NCBI GenBank assembly: GCA_027924645.1
Contig: BSBN01000252.1
Location: 2,914,001 to 2,978,000, forward strand
Source of the DNA: Cunninghamia lanceolata
Lineage: Eukaryota; Streptophyta; Pinopsida; Cupressales; Cupressaceae
Reading direction: 5' to 3'
Length of the DNA: 64,000 bases
A program made the position numbers and the translations under genes. The notes under the pieces were generated by a model, which saw nothing but the letters and a program-made list of their open reading frames with translations, had not been told where the DNA came from and did no database searches. Of the stretch, positions 1 through 11,423 are shown in pieces; within the stretch, counting starts at the first letter, position 1; the number at the start of each line of letters is the position of its first letter.

Positions 1-298
1 ACACTTGCCGGAACTGGTTCCACACCGACAGCCACATCTCCTTCAGATCTTCATGTGGACCTCTGAAATCTTAACTGAAGCATCTCAAGACTCATATCTA
101 CAAACCCTTTAATCCGCATCCTCCGGTTCACATCCTATACAGTACATTTGCCTTCTTCTCATCACTGTTCTTCACTGTTCCTGACTGAGGCTAATTTTCT
201 CAATATCCTCAGCACACTGCTCATCCAATCCTTCTTTTTAATGCAAGATGAGTATGTTGACATCAATGAAAACACTGGTTCACCTCATACTTGCAACA
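1..298 (-). repeat. 3' LTR of the copia element (partial)
   Basis: Matches the other LTR at a constant offset of 5820 bases. The inner-side boundary is the terminal CA of the plus-strand sequence TTGCAACA at 291-298, i.e. the TG that opens the LTR on the minus strand. About 990 bases of this LTR should lie left of the window. Confidence 0.95.
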
Positions 299-610
299 AT
301 CTACCCCTTTGTCATTGATGGCAACATATGATGTGAAAAACCATCAAGACAAGAACTTCTCCTTTCTGTCACAACTCCCCCTATCAGCAACATGTCTTCT
401 CCTCATTTACTGCTCCCCCTTTGATCAACAGCCACTTGTTTTTCACATGTCTTCTCTCCCCCTTTGACATCAATGGAAAAGGGCTCATACTTGCAATTCT
501 ACATATCAGAATCATACCAGCTGCTCCCTCTTAGTAGCAGCTTCCCATCATCAATCCGGATCACAAGATATGACTGTGATATCCACCAGACTGATGCACA
601 TCAGTGCATC
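299..610 (-). other. Copia 3' untranslated region with repeated polypurine tracts
   Basis: This stretch lies between the pol stop codon (611-613) and the 3' LTR. Its plus strand carries runs of C and T at about 302-311, 376-390, 413-422 and 452-463, so the element strand has four separate purine tracts such as AAAGGGGGAG. The one touching the LTR (299-311) is the expected primer for plus-strand DNA synthesis. Multiple tracts here are a reported feature of Sirevirus elements. I see no coding sequence. Confidence 0.75.
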
Positions 611-1054
611 CTAGTTCATCACCGGAGGGGCCATGACCCCTAACTTCTCCCAGAGATATTCAAAAGAGTCCTTGGGAAGAGGTTTAGTAAAGATATCTGC
701 AATCTGATCCTTGGAGGGAACATACTCCAACCTGACTTCTTCCTTGTTCACTTGTTCTCTCAAAAAGTGAAACTTGATAGATATGTGCTTAGTCTTAGAG
801 TGCAATACCGGATTCTTAGAAATATTAATTGCACTTGAATTATCACAGAAAATTGTGATAGGCTCCTCATATTCAACTTTAATGTCTCTTAACATCTGCT
901 TCATCCATAAGATTTGAGTGCAACTACCTACTGCTACAATGTATTCTACTTCAGTTGTAGACAGAGATATTGCATCTTGTTTCTTGCTTAGCCAAGAAAC
1001 CAATCTCTTCCCCAAAAAGAATGCTCCACCACTAGTGTTTTTCCTGTCATCCAC
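611..1054 (-). pseudogene. Copia pol: RNase H domain
   Basis: C-terminal end of the copia polyprotein. The frame shows the conserved block around DDRKNTSGGAFFLG, then SWLSKKQDAISLSTTEVEY, a downstream catalytic Asp in IFCDNSSAI, and the terminal KHISIKFHFLRE and DIFTKPLP motifs seen in nearly all plant copia elements. RNase H removes the RNA strand during reverse transcription. A TAG stop just upstream (near 1063-1066), where the family normally has Trp after the DAD motif, separates it from the reverse transcriptase. The natural stop is at 611-613. Confidence 0.9.
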
Positions 1055-1063
1055 ATCTCCTGC

Positions 1064-1822
1064 CTAATCTGCATCTGTGTAAGCATGAAGAGAGAAATTT
1101 GGATCTCTAGGGTACCATAGACCATACTCAGCTGTTCCTTTCAAGTACCTAAAAATTCTTTTGATTGCCATAACATGAGATTCTTTAGGATCAGCTTGGA
1201 ATCTTGCTACAAGACCAATAGCCTGCATTATATCTGGTCTAGTCTGAGTGAGATACAGCAATCCACCAATCATTGATCTATACTTTGTCTGATCTGCCTT
1301 TGGGGAGTCATCATCTTTGCTCAACCTACATCCGGTTGCCATGGGAGTGTTCATTGGCTTTGAATCTTCCATACCAAATTTCCTCAACAATTCTTTCACA
1401 TATTTGGTCTGAGAAATGAAGATCCCTTTCTTTGTTTGAGTAATTTGCAGACCCAAGAAGAAATTCATTTCACCAAGCATAGACATTTCAAGCTCACTTT
1501 TCATCTGATTTGCAAAAGTTTTGCACATACTATCTCTTCCTCCAAAAATGATATCATCCACAAACACTTCAACAATCAAAATATTTTCATGATCAATTTT
1601 GAAATATAAATTACTGTCAACAGTACCTTTGTTGAATCCAATCTGCACAAGATGCTTATCCAACCTTTCATACCATGCTCTTGGGGCTTGCTTTAATCCA
1701 TACAATGCTTTCTTCAACTTGCAGACCATATCATCATTATCAGATAATTGAAATCCATCCGGTTGTTCAATGTAAACTTCTTCTTCCAGATTACCATTTA
1801 GGAAGGCAGACTTGACATCCAT
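1064..1822 (-). pseudogene. Copia pol: reverse transcriptase
   Basis: Starts in the conserved [10 protein letters not shown] block and continues with [20 protein letters not shown], the catalytic FVDDIIFGG (more often YVDD in the family), FFLGLQI and the thumb-region segment [13 protein letters not shown]. Same frame as its neighbours; stops occur just before MDVKSAF (about 1824) and after DAD at the C-terminus. The reverse transcriptase domain is otherwise uninterrupted, so decay is by point nonsense changes rather than by insertions or deletions here. Confidence 0.93.
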
Positions 1823-2845
1823 CTAATATACCTTGAAGTCTTTAAAGGCAGCAAATGCAAGAAGTAATCTGACTGCTTCAATTCTTGCCACCAGAGCAAA
1901 GGTTTCTTCAAAATCAATTCCTTCTATTTGAGAGTAGCCTTTGTAGACCAATCTAGCTTTGTTTCTGATTACTTCACCAGTTTCATTCAGTTTGTTCCAA
2001 AAGACCCATTTGGTTCCAATCACATTCCTGTCTCTAGGTCTGGGAACAAGATCCCAAGTATGATTTTTCTCAATTCGCATCAATTCATCTTCCATTGCTT
2101 TGGTCCAGTTTTCATCATTGCAAGCCTCATTTATTGTTTTAGGTTCAATTTTTGAAATCAGACAACATTCATCCTGATTTTGAGCAACATTCCTTCTAGT
2201 TTGCACTCCTTTGTTTCTGTCACCTATGATCTGATCTTTAGAGTGGTTCTGTCTTACATACCTTGGAATTTTGGGAGTATCCTGCACTGCTACTTCTTGA
2301 TCAGGTTCATTCAGACCTATCTCTTCTTCCTGATTTACCGGATCAGGCTGATTCTGACCTACCGGAGAGGATTGAATTCCTTGAACCTGAACACCATCTT
2401 GGTCATCTTCATCAAACTCATAAAATCTTGAGGGCTTCTCAATTCCTTCATCAACTTTCACATTAGTGCTTTCTATCATCTTCCTCAGCCTCTTATTGTA
2501 GCATCGATATGCTTTGCTTTGAGTGGAGTAACCCAAGAAAATTCCTTCATCACTTCTAGCATCAAACTTTCCTAGATCTTCATCTCTTTTAATATAACAC
2601 TTGCTACCAAATACTCTGAAATATTTCACAGTAGGAGTGATGCCAAACCAAAGTTCATAGGGGGTCTTACCAGTGTTGTTTCTGATTTGAACTCGATTGA
2701 GAGTGTAGACTGCAGTGCTGATAGCTTCTTTCCAAAACATTTGAGGAACATTTGCTTCCAACATCATTGTCCTGGCAGCTTCCTGGATGGTCCAGTTCTT
2801 TCTCTCAACTACTCCATTCTGCTGTGGAGTCCTAGGAGCAGACAA
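1823..2845 (-). pseudogene. Copia pol: integrase C-terminal half, linker and start of reverse transcriptase
   Basis: Begins with [16 protein letters not shown], holding the third catalytic residue (Glu) of the DD35E integrase core, then [10 protein letters not shown] and the copia-type C-terminal block containing [11 protein letters not shown] and [18 protein letters not shown] low-complexity Gln/Pro/Asp-rich linker follows, then reverse transcriptase motifs beginning at [15 protein letters not shown] and IGTKWVF. It is broken by a stop at each end (near 2843 and 1824) but stays in one frame throughout. Confidence 0.92.
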
Positions 2846-4084
2846 CTATCTTCTTATACCCTGCTTCTCACAAAAGTCAATGAACTCACCAGATGTAAAT
2901 TCACCACCTCTATCAGACCTTAGACACTTCAGTTTCAATTCAGTTTGATTCTCTACCATAGTTTTGAAGATTTTGAACTTCTCAAGGGCTTCTGATTTCT
3001 CCTTTAGGAAGGTAACCCACATCATTTGGGAATGGTCATCAATTAGTAACATGAAATATCTATCACCTTGCAGACTCTTGATTCTTGTCGGACCACAGAG
3101 ATTAGTATGTACTAATTCCAACAACCCGGTAGAGGACTGATCTTTGCTTTTGAAGGAGACTCTGCTCTGTTTACCTAGCTGACATTCTTTGCACAAACTA
3201 TTTGTAGGTTTCATCAATTTTGGAAGATCTCTTACAGCCTGAATATTGCTTATCTTGATGATGTTATCAAAATTTACATGACACATTCTTCTATGCCATA
3301 ACCAACTCTGATCAACTTGAACAAACAAACAACTTTTATTTGAACCAACCAAATGAAAGATATTACCTTTTGTTTGAGTACCAAATGCAATTTCCGTTCC
3401 GGAGCTTGTAAAGATTCTGCATTTTCCATTTTTGAACCAGAGATCATAGCCTTTGTCCACTAACTGACCAACACTGAGAAGATTGTGCTTCAATCCTTCA
3501 ACATATAGTACATTACCTGTTTTGCTCTTTCCGTCAAAGGAAATAGTTCCCCTACCTCTGATTCTGCCAACAGAATTGTCACCAAATTTTACCATTCCTC
3601 TTTCATACCTTTCCAAATCCAAGAACTTATTCTTGTCACCAATCATATGATGAGAACATCCACTGTCAATAACCCAATCATCCTTTTCTTCCACTTGAGC
3701 AGCCAAAGCTCTTTCCACAACCTTGTGATTGACAGATTCAGAGGATATTGAATCTTCTTCCTTGATGGCAATAAACACCCATTCATTTCCGGATTTGCTT
3801 CCTAGTTCTGATTCATCATCTGTTACTCCTTCATTGTCATCTTCTTCATGAGCATAATAGTAGTTCTTTTGAAACCTTTGTCTGTTAGTATTAGACCTTG
3901 CAGATCTTTCTGGACATCTTGAAGCAAAATGACCAATCTTATTGCAGTTGAAGCACTTAAAGGGTAGTTTTCCTTCATACTTACCAGATCCTCTTGGCAG
4001 TCTCTTTGCAATGAGGGCTTCAAGTTGAGTTGTTTCTGCTTCTTCTTCTTCCATGTCTCTTCTTGCTTGATCATACCATGACAT
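2846..4084 (-). pseudogene. Copia gag end (zinc knuckle), protease and integrase N-terminal half
   Basis: A CX2CX4HX4C zinc knuckle (CFNCNKIGHFASRC, 3955-3914) ends the nucleocapsid. Next comes the aspartic protease active site WVIDSGCSHHM near 3680, then the integrase zinc-binding HHCC region (WHRRMCHVNF to CKECQLGKQ) and two catalytic Asp residues, in the segment after LVHTNLCGP and in SDRGGEF. All are expected parts of a single copia polyprotein. The upstream gag lies in a different frame, so a one- or two-base shift must sit near 4085-4100. The first Met here is not a biological start. Confidence 0.92.
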
Positions 4085-4770
4085 CTTCCTTGAAGATTTT
4101 CACCCGGATCAAATCTATGTTTGCCTTTCACATAGGCACTGGCTTTGAAAGCAGATTTAGTCTTGGGAGGATCATCTCCAAACTCGGTCATTTCAAATGC
4201 AGCTAGTTTGCCAGCCAATTGTTCTCTTGTGACAGTTGTGTGAGCTCTGAATTCATCAATGGCAGCAACCTTAATTTTGTAGGCAGTAGGAAGGGATCTA
4301 AGGATGTTGCAAACAATCTCATTTTCATCCAGAGTTCCACCAACATTTCTAATTCCACACACCAGCTCATTCACTCGTGGCATAAAAGTAGTGATGTTTT
4401 CATCATCTCTCATCTTCAATCTTTCAAATTTCCTTTTCAGACTTTGCAACCTTGCACTCTTGACAAACTCATCTCCTTCATACAGAAGTTCCAGTTTAGT
4501 TAGGATCTCATATGCAGTTGGTAGGTCAATAACATTTGAGAGATCTGAGTCATTCAGTGCGCTTAGAAGAGCTTCTTTGGTCTGCAAATTGTTTTCAGCA
4601 TCTATGATTTCATTCAGAGTTGTCAGACCACCCTATGGAGGTACATATGGTTTTGAGACCATGGCCAAGTATGCTTTTCCCATACATTCCAAGTGACATT
4701 TCATGCGACCTTTCCAGAGAGTGAAGTTGGTTCCATCGAACTTCGAACTATCCTTCTTGTATGACGACAT
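4085..4770 (-). pseudogene. Copia gag
   Basis: The likely start is the ATG at 4770-4768, 42 bases downstream of the primer-binding site on the element strand, opening MSSYKKDSSKFDGTNFTLWK, a typical copia gag N-terminus. The middle shows the conserved ALNDSDLSNVIDLPTAYEI and RVNELVCGI regions. An in-frame TAG lies at 4635-4633. A frameshift near 4090 puts the zinc knuckle in another frame. Gag would form the virus-like particle around element RNA in the cytoplasm. Confidence 0.88.
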
Positions 4771-4811
4771 CCTGGATCTCCTCAAGCGGTTAAGCTCCTT
4801 TCAAAGGAACT

Positions 4812-4825
4812 TGGCTCTGATACCA
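4812..4825 (-). other. Primer-binding site of the copia element
   Basis: The minus strand reads TGGTATCAGAGCCA, complementary to the 3' end of initiator methionine tRNA, the usual minus-strand primer of plant copia elements. It lies five bases from the 5' LTR edge. Confidence 0.93.
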
Positions 4826-4830
4826 ATTAT

Positions 4831-6118
4831 TGGATCTAGGGCATACAACTGAGAGGGGGGGTGAATCAGTTGTATGAAAACCTGCTCTTATTTTAAACAC
4901 TTGATTCTTCTTTGTTAGTTAACAGTATATCAATTAATCATCCATGAAAGCATAATGCACAAACACAAGAGCAGATAAACATCAACACATTAAACACCAA
5001 GATTTTGACATGGAAAACCTAGTTAAGGGAAAAACCATGGGGTGATTAACCCAAGGATTATTCTCTATTAGTAGAATAAGAAAAGAATGGCACTTGCCAA
5101 TTAGGGCTCACTGCCCGAGCACACTGCTTACAAAGAGGCCCACTGCCTACAAGGAGACACACTGTCTACAAAGTGATAAGAATCATAGTCTTGAACTGGA
5201 GAATGACATCTCTACCATGTCCGGATCAATTCCATTTAAGCCCAAAACCCCTGCTCTGCCTTTCACACTTTTCTTTGCTACACCACACTCATCCGCATCA
5301 TCAACTCTCCAAAATGAACTCACAAACCTTTATTTATACAAGACATCGACTTAGGAACAATCATCTAAGTTGGCAATCAACCATAAGAATATCCGCAAGA
5401 TTAATAACACATCCGGTCGGCCACCACAAGAACATTCGCAGGATGAACAACTCATCCGGTCAGCTAGTCAGAACAAGAACTTCATCCGGAAGAATATCTT
5501 CAATTCCGGGCTCTACCATCAATGCGGATCAACAACACAACCTCAACATGATCCAAGGACCTTCACAGGCCTACCTGAATGACCAGGTACATCCGCACTT
5601 CCTCTACTTATTGGAATCTCTTCTCTTCCTTATCTGAAACTTCAAGAACATAGTCTGTCACCACTGTCACAATGCAAAAGGTACTTCCGAACATCCAAAT
5701 CATACACAACTCAAGATGACATATCTCAAAGATATCACAAACATTCCTTCCAATCCGCAAATTAAGATTATACAATTCCGGACCTCACCAGACCTTTCTG
5801 TGATCCTCTGTCACCTCTGAACACTTGCTGGAACTGGTTCCACACCGACAGCCACAGCTCCTTCAGATCTTCATGCGGACCTCTGAAATCTTAATTGAAG
5901 CATCTCAAGACTCATATCTACAAACCCTTTAATCCGCATCCTCCGGTTCACATCCTATACAGTACATTTGCCTTCTTCTCATCACTATTCTTCACTATTC
6001 CTCACTGAGGCTAATTTTCTCAATATCCTCAGCACACTGCTCATCCAATCCTTCTTGTTAATGCAATATGAGTATGTTGACATCAATGACAACACTGGTT
6101 CACCTCATAGTTGCAACA
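4831..6118 (-). repeat. 5' LTR of the copia element (1288 bp)
   Basis: Bounded by TGGATCTAGG at 4831 and CAACA at 6118 on the plus strand. The ORFs called inside it have no conserved product. A plausible TATA box (TATAAATA on the minus strand) lies at 5338-5331. Confidence 0.92.
5331..5338 (-). promoter_or_regulatory. Putative TATA box in the copia LTR
   Basis: TATAAATA on the element strand. Position and consensus suggest the U3 promoter; no transcript data. Confidence 0.4.
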
Positions 6119-6440
6119 GTCCTCTTGGTTGAATAATATCCTCCAGTAGGTTCATCATGGTAGGCTTTCAAAATGTTGTAAACTTCATCTTCATGTACAC
6201 ATATACACAATACATAGATCCACATTTAAATAAAATTCCATTAAACCATTTAAATGTTGCACTACTTTTAACAAGCTTCTTTGTTTGTTTAGTTAAAAAT
6301 TGGGATGGAAACTCCCTTGTAGCTAAGTAATTGGTTATATCAGCAAACCAAGGTGTGTGAGCAAAAATAACAAAAATTTATTCATCTAGGAAATCATCTT
6401 TAACGGGTCCTTATTTATCACCTGCATACTGAATTCTAGA
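6119..6440 (-). pseudogene. Gypsy integrase N-terminal fragment
   Basis: The minus strand translates, across stops, to NYLATREFPSQFLTKQTKK and then EDEVYNILKAYHDEPTGGYY. This is the Tat/Athila-type linker and the His-containing part of the integrase HHCC zinc-binding domain. Translation ends abruptly where the copia LTR begins at 6118, which marks that element's insertion point. Confidence 0.75.
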
Positions 6441-7903
6441 GAAGAAACCAACAACTACATTGAATTTTTATGCTTGCCTATTATGGTCACATTGAATTCT
6501 TGCAATAATAATAACCATCTAATTATTGTCCCATTAACCACTAGTTTATTCATCAAATGCTTTATGGTAGAATGATTAGTATAAATGGTTATCTTGTAGC
6601 TTGTAATATAATGTCAGAATTTATTAATGGCATGAACTACTGCAAGGAATTCATGTTCTATGGTGGTATAATTTGTTCTATATGGGTTAAAAAAAATTTG
6701 ATGAAGTATATTGCATACTTTCCTCCTTCCTCATCTTCCTAGCCTAAGACTACTTTGATTGCATCATTTGAGACATCTACAAAGATATAAAATAGAAAGT
6801 TCCAATTGGGGCCTTAGGACTAGGGAAATTGTTAGTTTTTCTTTAATCATTTTGAAGGAAACTTGGCATTCTTGCATCCAGGTGAATTCAATGTCTTTCC
6901 AAAGGAGGCAAAACATTCATTGTTTTACTGAAGTCTTCTATGAATCTCTAGTAATACCCAACATGACCCAAGAAGCTCCAAACATCAGTTTGAGTTTTGG
7001 TGGCTCCAACTATTTAATGACTTCTATTTTATTTAGGCCTACTTTAATACCTTTAGCAGAGATATAATTCCCTAAGACAATCTATTGATCAACCATAATG
7101 AGACACTTTTCATGGCTCAAAGATAGTTGGTGTCCTTTACATCACTTTAAAACTCTATCCAAATTCTATAGGGCTTATTCAAAGGTACTACCATGGATAG
7201 TAAAATCATCCATATAGACTTCCATACATTCATTTACCAAACCTATAAAAATGGTGAGAACAACTTGTTGAAATGTTGTCGGAGCATTACATAGCCCAAA
7301 AGGAAGGACTTTGTAAGTGAAAGCACCCCAAGGATAGGTGAAACATGGTTTTTCTTTGATCCTTCAAAGCTACCTACATCTAGTTATAGCCACTAAATCT
7401 ATGAAGGAAGGAGAAGTAAGATTTTCCCACTAAATTATCGAGAACTTGATCGATAAATGGTAAGAGAAAGTAATCCCTATAGGTAACTGCCTTGTTCAAT
7501 TCTCTATAATAAATACAAAATCTCCATTTCCTTCCCTTTTGGGGACAAAAATGAGTGATGACACCCATTTCCTATCAAAAATTGGGTAGATGAATCCTAC
7601 TTCCAAGATCTTTTTGATTTCAATTTTGACTGTCTCCATTAATGCAGGATTTAGTCTATGTTGAAGCTGCCTCATTGGTCTGACATCCTCAGTGTAGCTA
7701 TGATGAGTGCAAATATTTGGGTGGATTCCCATCATATTTTTATAGTCCCATGAAAAATATTTGGTATGGTTAATGAGGTTATAAAACAGTTTAAGTTTGT
7801 GTTGATCTGTTAACCAACTATTGGTGTTCAAAGTTTTTTCAGGTAAGACTATGATTTGTTTTTTTATAGGATGACTAGAGGAGATATTGTTGGTTTCACT
7901 CAT
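6441..7903 (-). pseudogene. Gypsy reverse transcriptase and RNase H, degenerate
   Basis: Visible blocks include HRLNPALMETVKIEIKKIL, then FVPKREGN, the NKAVTYRDYFLLPFIDQVLD region (palm entry) and FSGYN, split between two frames near 7500. Further along, the translated minus strand gives SFLGHVGYY, a stop, then RFIEDF near 6990-6930, the motif that links reverse transcriptase to RNase H. Many stops and frame changes; no function is expected. Confidence 0.82.
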
Positions 7904-8113
7904 AAGTGTATTAAAGGGGAAATAGTGAGGTTACATCATATGAAAAGTTGTTATATATTTTAATAATTTTTCTCCTCTTAGAATTACATTTGTTAAGGGA
8001 CGTTAGAAAGCCTTGAGAAAGTCCCTTTGGTCATCTTGAACAAATTTCACTATGCTCATCTATAGAATGGATTGAAGGACACTTTCCTCATCAAAATCTA
8101 TTTTATTACTTGA

Positions 8114-8396
8114 TTACAATGGATAATAAAAGGTGGGGTCATACTCCAATTCTTGTGTGTGTTGTTTTACAATAACCATGGCTAGGGAGGATAATTTATC
8201 TTGATTGCCAGTTTGATTAGGTTCATCTATCAAAACACATGTATTCATTATTGCAGAAAGCTTTGAAAGAGGATATAGAGACAAATGTTTAACATTAATT
8301 AGCATACACCCAAACCTACAGTCAATCAGGGTAGCCACTATTGCCAGCCATGGCCTTCCAAAAATTAGCATCTCTCTTTTTGCATTTGTGACTAGT
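8114..8396 (-). pseudogene. Gypsy protease C-terminal part, downstream of solo LTR
   Basis: The frame reads LVTNAKREMLIFGRPWLAIV, where GRPWLA is the conserved C-terminal protease motif of Tat/Athila-type elements. The first residues of the open frame (MLLHQ) come from the inserted LTR and are not part of the original protein. The matching N-terminal half lies at 9474-9760. Confidence 0.78.
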
Positions 8397-9468
8397 TGGT
8401 GCAGGAGCACCTTGGCAAATTAAGGTTACCCTAGAAAAATCTTTGAGTTTGATTAAATTTGTATGCTTCAACATTGTAATGAGGTTTATCAAGTCATTTT
8501 TATGTGTTTAGGTCATAAGGAGTTTCAAAAATGCAAAATATTGCAAGCCATGTAAAGGTTGTCAATGTAAAATTGGAAAAAAGATGCAAACTTGGAAGGT
8601 GAAGAGTCATTTGGCTCTTGGTTCACTCCAAATCAGTTATGAACTAAAGAGACATGTTTTAATGCCTTTAAAAGGCCTTGTAACCATGAAGAATTCATGG
8701 GTGGTTGAAGATTTGAACATGGAATGAGAAAAAACAATGTTTTCCTGTATTTTCCTTCAGAAATTTGTTGTCTTTTGCTATTGTACGGCCCTATATGGAA
8801 TTGAATGGATGCCTAATAGATTTAAAATGTTAGATACTTCAACCACCTTCCATTTTCTTCTTGTCCCATGCATTTTTATTTATTTTTGTGAAAGATATGA
8901 GTGTTTTATGGATTGTAATTTTCTAATTTTCCCTGCAACAGTCCTGTTGCAGCATTTGGTACGGTTTTGCATGGATATATAAAGGAGAAAGCCATATATA
9001 GTTGGAAATATTATTGATTCTACTTTCCATTTATTTTTGTTTCATCAAATTTCATTAAGATTTGAATAAGTTATGGCATTTTTATTGATGGTAGGTCTGT
9101 AGAGTTTAATTTTCTAAAAATACAGTCTAAAAATATGCATGGTATGACTTGGTACAGCCTCACATTGATGAATAAAATAGATGGATGGAAAGATATGTGT
9201 TTCTAGTTTACAATTATTTTGATTTGGTATAATTTCATTAAGTTTTGTGAGAGATATTGCAATTTTGGTGAGGGCAGGTCTGAACGCTGCCTAGGGTTTG
9301 TAGTTTTGGAAAAAGAGTCATAACTTTCTCCCCTACCATTGGATCTTCATGAAAATTGGAGGAAAAATATGTGTTAATGTTATCTTCAACCTGACCAAAG
9401 CAATTGGATTAGTTCTTTGATTTGTTAATATTATTGAGGATAGTTTTGGTCCTCCTACCTCTGCATCA
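8397..9468 (+). mobile_element. Solo LTR (1072 bp) of a Ty3-gypsy family
   Basis: Starts TGGTGCAGGAGCACC and ends CTGCATCA, the same termini as the two chromodomain gypsy elements at 31594-47260. It is flanked by a perfect 5-bp duplication, CTAGT at 8392-8396 and 9469-9473. There is no second LTR or internal region, so it is a product of LTR-LTR recombination. The body differs from both chromodomain LTR families, so it is a third subfamily. A TATATAAAG box lies at 8976-8984. Confidence 0.93.
8976..8984 (+). promoter_or_regulatory. Putative TATA box in the solo LTR
   Basis: TATATAAAG in the second half of the LTR, in the transcription orientation set by the LTR ends. Consensus match only. Confidence 0.4.
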
Positions 9469-9473
9469 CTAGT

Positions 9474-9760
9474 GTATTAAGAAATCCACTAGGCACTCCC
9501 AAGAATCTATCATCACCAAAATATTTTCCATGACCCCCTTTGGGATGGTGACTAATTGGTCAACCATATTCAAATGGTGTTGGTGGGTTGTAGTCCATTC
9601 AAGGATAGAATTTCCATAACTTCCACAGTCATGACATTGATAGTAGCTCTGAGGTCAACTAATGCATTGGGAATTTAGAAGCCCTTGATTGACACAGTGA
9701 TCACAAGGCTACCTGGATCACCATATTTTAGTGGAAGAAGTTTTTTGTAAAGGATGTCTG
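9474..9760 (-). pseudogene. Gypsy protease N-terminal part, upstream of solo LTR
   Basis: The minus strand reads GDPGSLVITVSIKGF, a stop, then IPNALVDLRATINVMTVEV (active-site block about 9665-9629). Relatives read DLGA at the active site; here Gly is replaced by Arg, so the protease was already inactive or is decayed. The frame runs to QLVTIPKGVMENIL and on to the target-site duplication, then resumes across the solo LTR at 8396. Confidence 0.75.
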
Positions 9761-11040
9761 CCAAGTGACCATCCACTTGGATGGTATTAGTTTATTTTTC
9801 TTCCTATCAATGGTTCTGATACAGAGTTGCTTAACCAATTCATTCAACTCCATAATTTCTTTAATCACTTGTAGTAATGGAATCTTAATGTTTAACCTTT
9901 TCTATTTCATGAACAAATCCCATCTTAGATAGAGGTGTTGGCACCATAGGGAATTTTGGAGCTATTACTCTAAACCTTTCAAGAAAAGGGACATATGCTT
10001 TAGAATAAGTTTAAGATGTGGCTCCAGAATGACTAGAGCCTTTGAATTGTTGTTTGTCCTGGGTTTTAATTATAGAGGAGCTCAGGTGGACAATTTGCAT
10101 TAGTTCTATAGAATATTTTTGTAGTGACCCTAAGAGAAGACTTTAAAGGGTCTTCAAAGGGATATAATTTAGAAGTACCAAAAGGTAATTTTGAAAATTC
10201 TCCAAACAAATAGTCAGAAGGAACTTTCAAAGCTATTTTTGAAGAGTCTCTAGAGGAAGACTTCGAAGGGGTGCTAGAAGAAAACTTTAAGGGTTCTCTA
10301 GAGAGATGTTTTGGGGTAGCTTCTAAGATCAATCTTGATAGCTTTCCAAAGAAGTGTCCTGAGACAACTTCAAAAGACATCTTCAATGAATCTCCAAAAA
10401 GTTGTTGAGGTTCCAAATCACTAGATTCCATCCTATTTTTAGGAAATGTAGCTTCGTCATTATCTATTATTTCCACTTTGGTGGGATGTGAAAGTTTGGG
10501 AAGCATCTTTCTTGACCTAAGCTAGATACTCCCACAATATATAGCACTAATTCCATCCATATTCTTAGATTCTATAGAGTAAATAAGAGCACCAAGTCTA
10601 TTATTTTGGGGGCTTGATGCAAGTTGTGTTGGCATCTAAAGTTGTGTCACCGTGTTTATTTGAGATTGAGCTAGTGTATTTTATAGAGGGGGTAGCAAAC
10701 TTTGCTACTAATTTTACATGTGTCGTGGACCTTGATGAAATTGATTGTAAGAAAAGTTCCAATTTAGTATTGGATTTGAAGGATACCATTATTTTGTGGC
10801 TAATTAGGCCACTAAGGATTTAGTCATGACTAACTAGGCCACTCCTGGGGTCCCCAAAAATAGGGTCCCCATTGTGGTGGCATTTGATGATTGGGCCATG
10901 GCACAAACCAAGGGTTGTTATTCCAATTATTTATGGACACCAAGAGGATTAAATTGAGGATTAGTTATAGGGAAATTTTCTACCCTAATGTTGTCCCATG
11001 TAATTTAACTCCTCTTCAATCATCAAGGCCTTTTTAATGG
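9761..11040 (-). other. Gypsy gag-protease spacer, no conserved domain
   Basis: One reading frame (10506-10066, minus) is rich in Ser, Lys and Pro, with repeated short phrases such as FGDSLK, FGEFSK and PFEDPLK. This suggests a low-complexity linker between nucleocapsid and protease. I recognise no domain. The rest of the stretch is decayed and contains no other supported gene. Confidence 0.5.
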
Positions 11041-11170
11041 CTTGAAAAAGTCCGCACTGGTCTATGAGATGGTTCTTATCACAAACCTGGCAAATGTCTA
11101 TCTTGTCCAAAGGGTATTCTCTCAATAGATGCCTATTTTGGCACTTAGGATAGTAGATAGAAAGGGTTTA
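11041..11170 (-). pseudogene. Gypsy nucleocapsid zinc knuckles
   Basis: The minus strand translates to PKCQNRHLLREYPL followed by CQVCDKNHLIDQC (11092-11054). The second is an intact CX2CX4HX4C knuckle; the first has lost its last Cys (Tyr in its place). Tandem knuckles bind element RNA during packaging. They lie between gag (11806-11424) and protease, as expected. Confidence 0.75.
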
Positions 11171-11423
11171 GTGTTTTTATTTTTATCTTGTATATCATCC
11201 AACATAGTATTTATCTCAGGACTAAGATTTTATTTTTCAAGTTGGCAAGCTCTTCCATGAGTTGCCCTATTTTATTTTTCCCTTTTACTAGGCTGGATTT
11301 CCTAATTCTCCCTCATGTACATGAGTAGTTTATGCATAGCTCTGAAATGTCTTGGAGGATTAACTTGGTAACGTCCCCTTTTCCCCTAAAGTTGAGGATG
11401 CCATAAGATTCTTCCTCTAATCC

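Larger units (their letters stand above)
1..6118 (-). mobile_element. Ty1-copia LTR retrotransposon, Sirevirus-like, 3' LTR truncated by window edge
   Basis: Read on the minus strand, the order is 5' LTR (6118-4831), primer-binding site, gag, protease, integrase, reverse transcriptase, RNase H, polypurine tracts and 3' LTR (298-1, continuing outside). Integrase before reverse transcriptase is the Ty1-copia order. Positions 1-298 align without gaps to 5821-6118; I count 11 differences (about 3.7%). The coding region has four in-frame stops and one frameshift, so this copy is not autonomous. Several spaced polypurine tracts before the 3' LTR suggest the Sirevirus lineage; that lineage call is inference. 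The left target-site duplication lies outside the window; the right flank begins GTCCT. Confidence 0.95.

Noticed and set aside
8398..8410. Met start of the frame at 8410-8114
   Set aside because: The first five codons are inside the solo LTR; the real protease frame continues from 9474 onwards.
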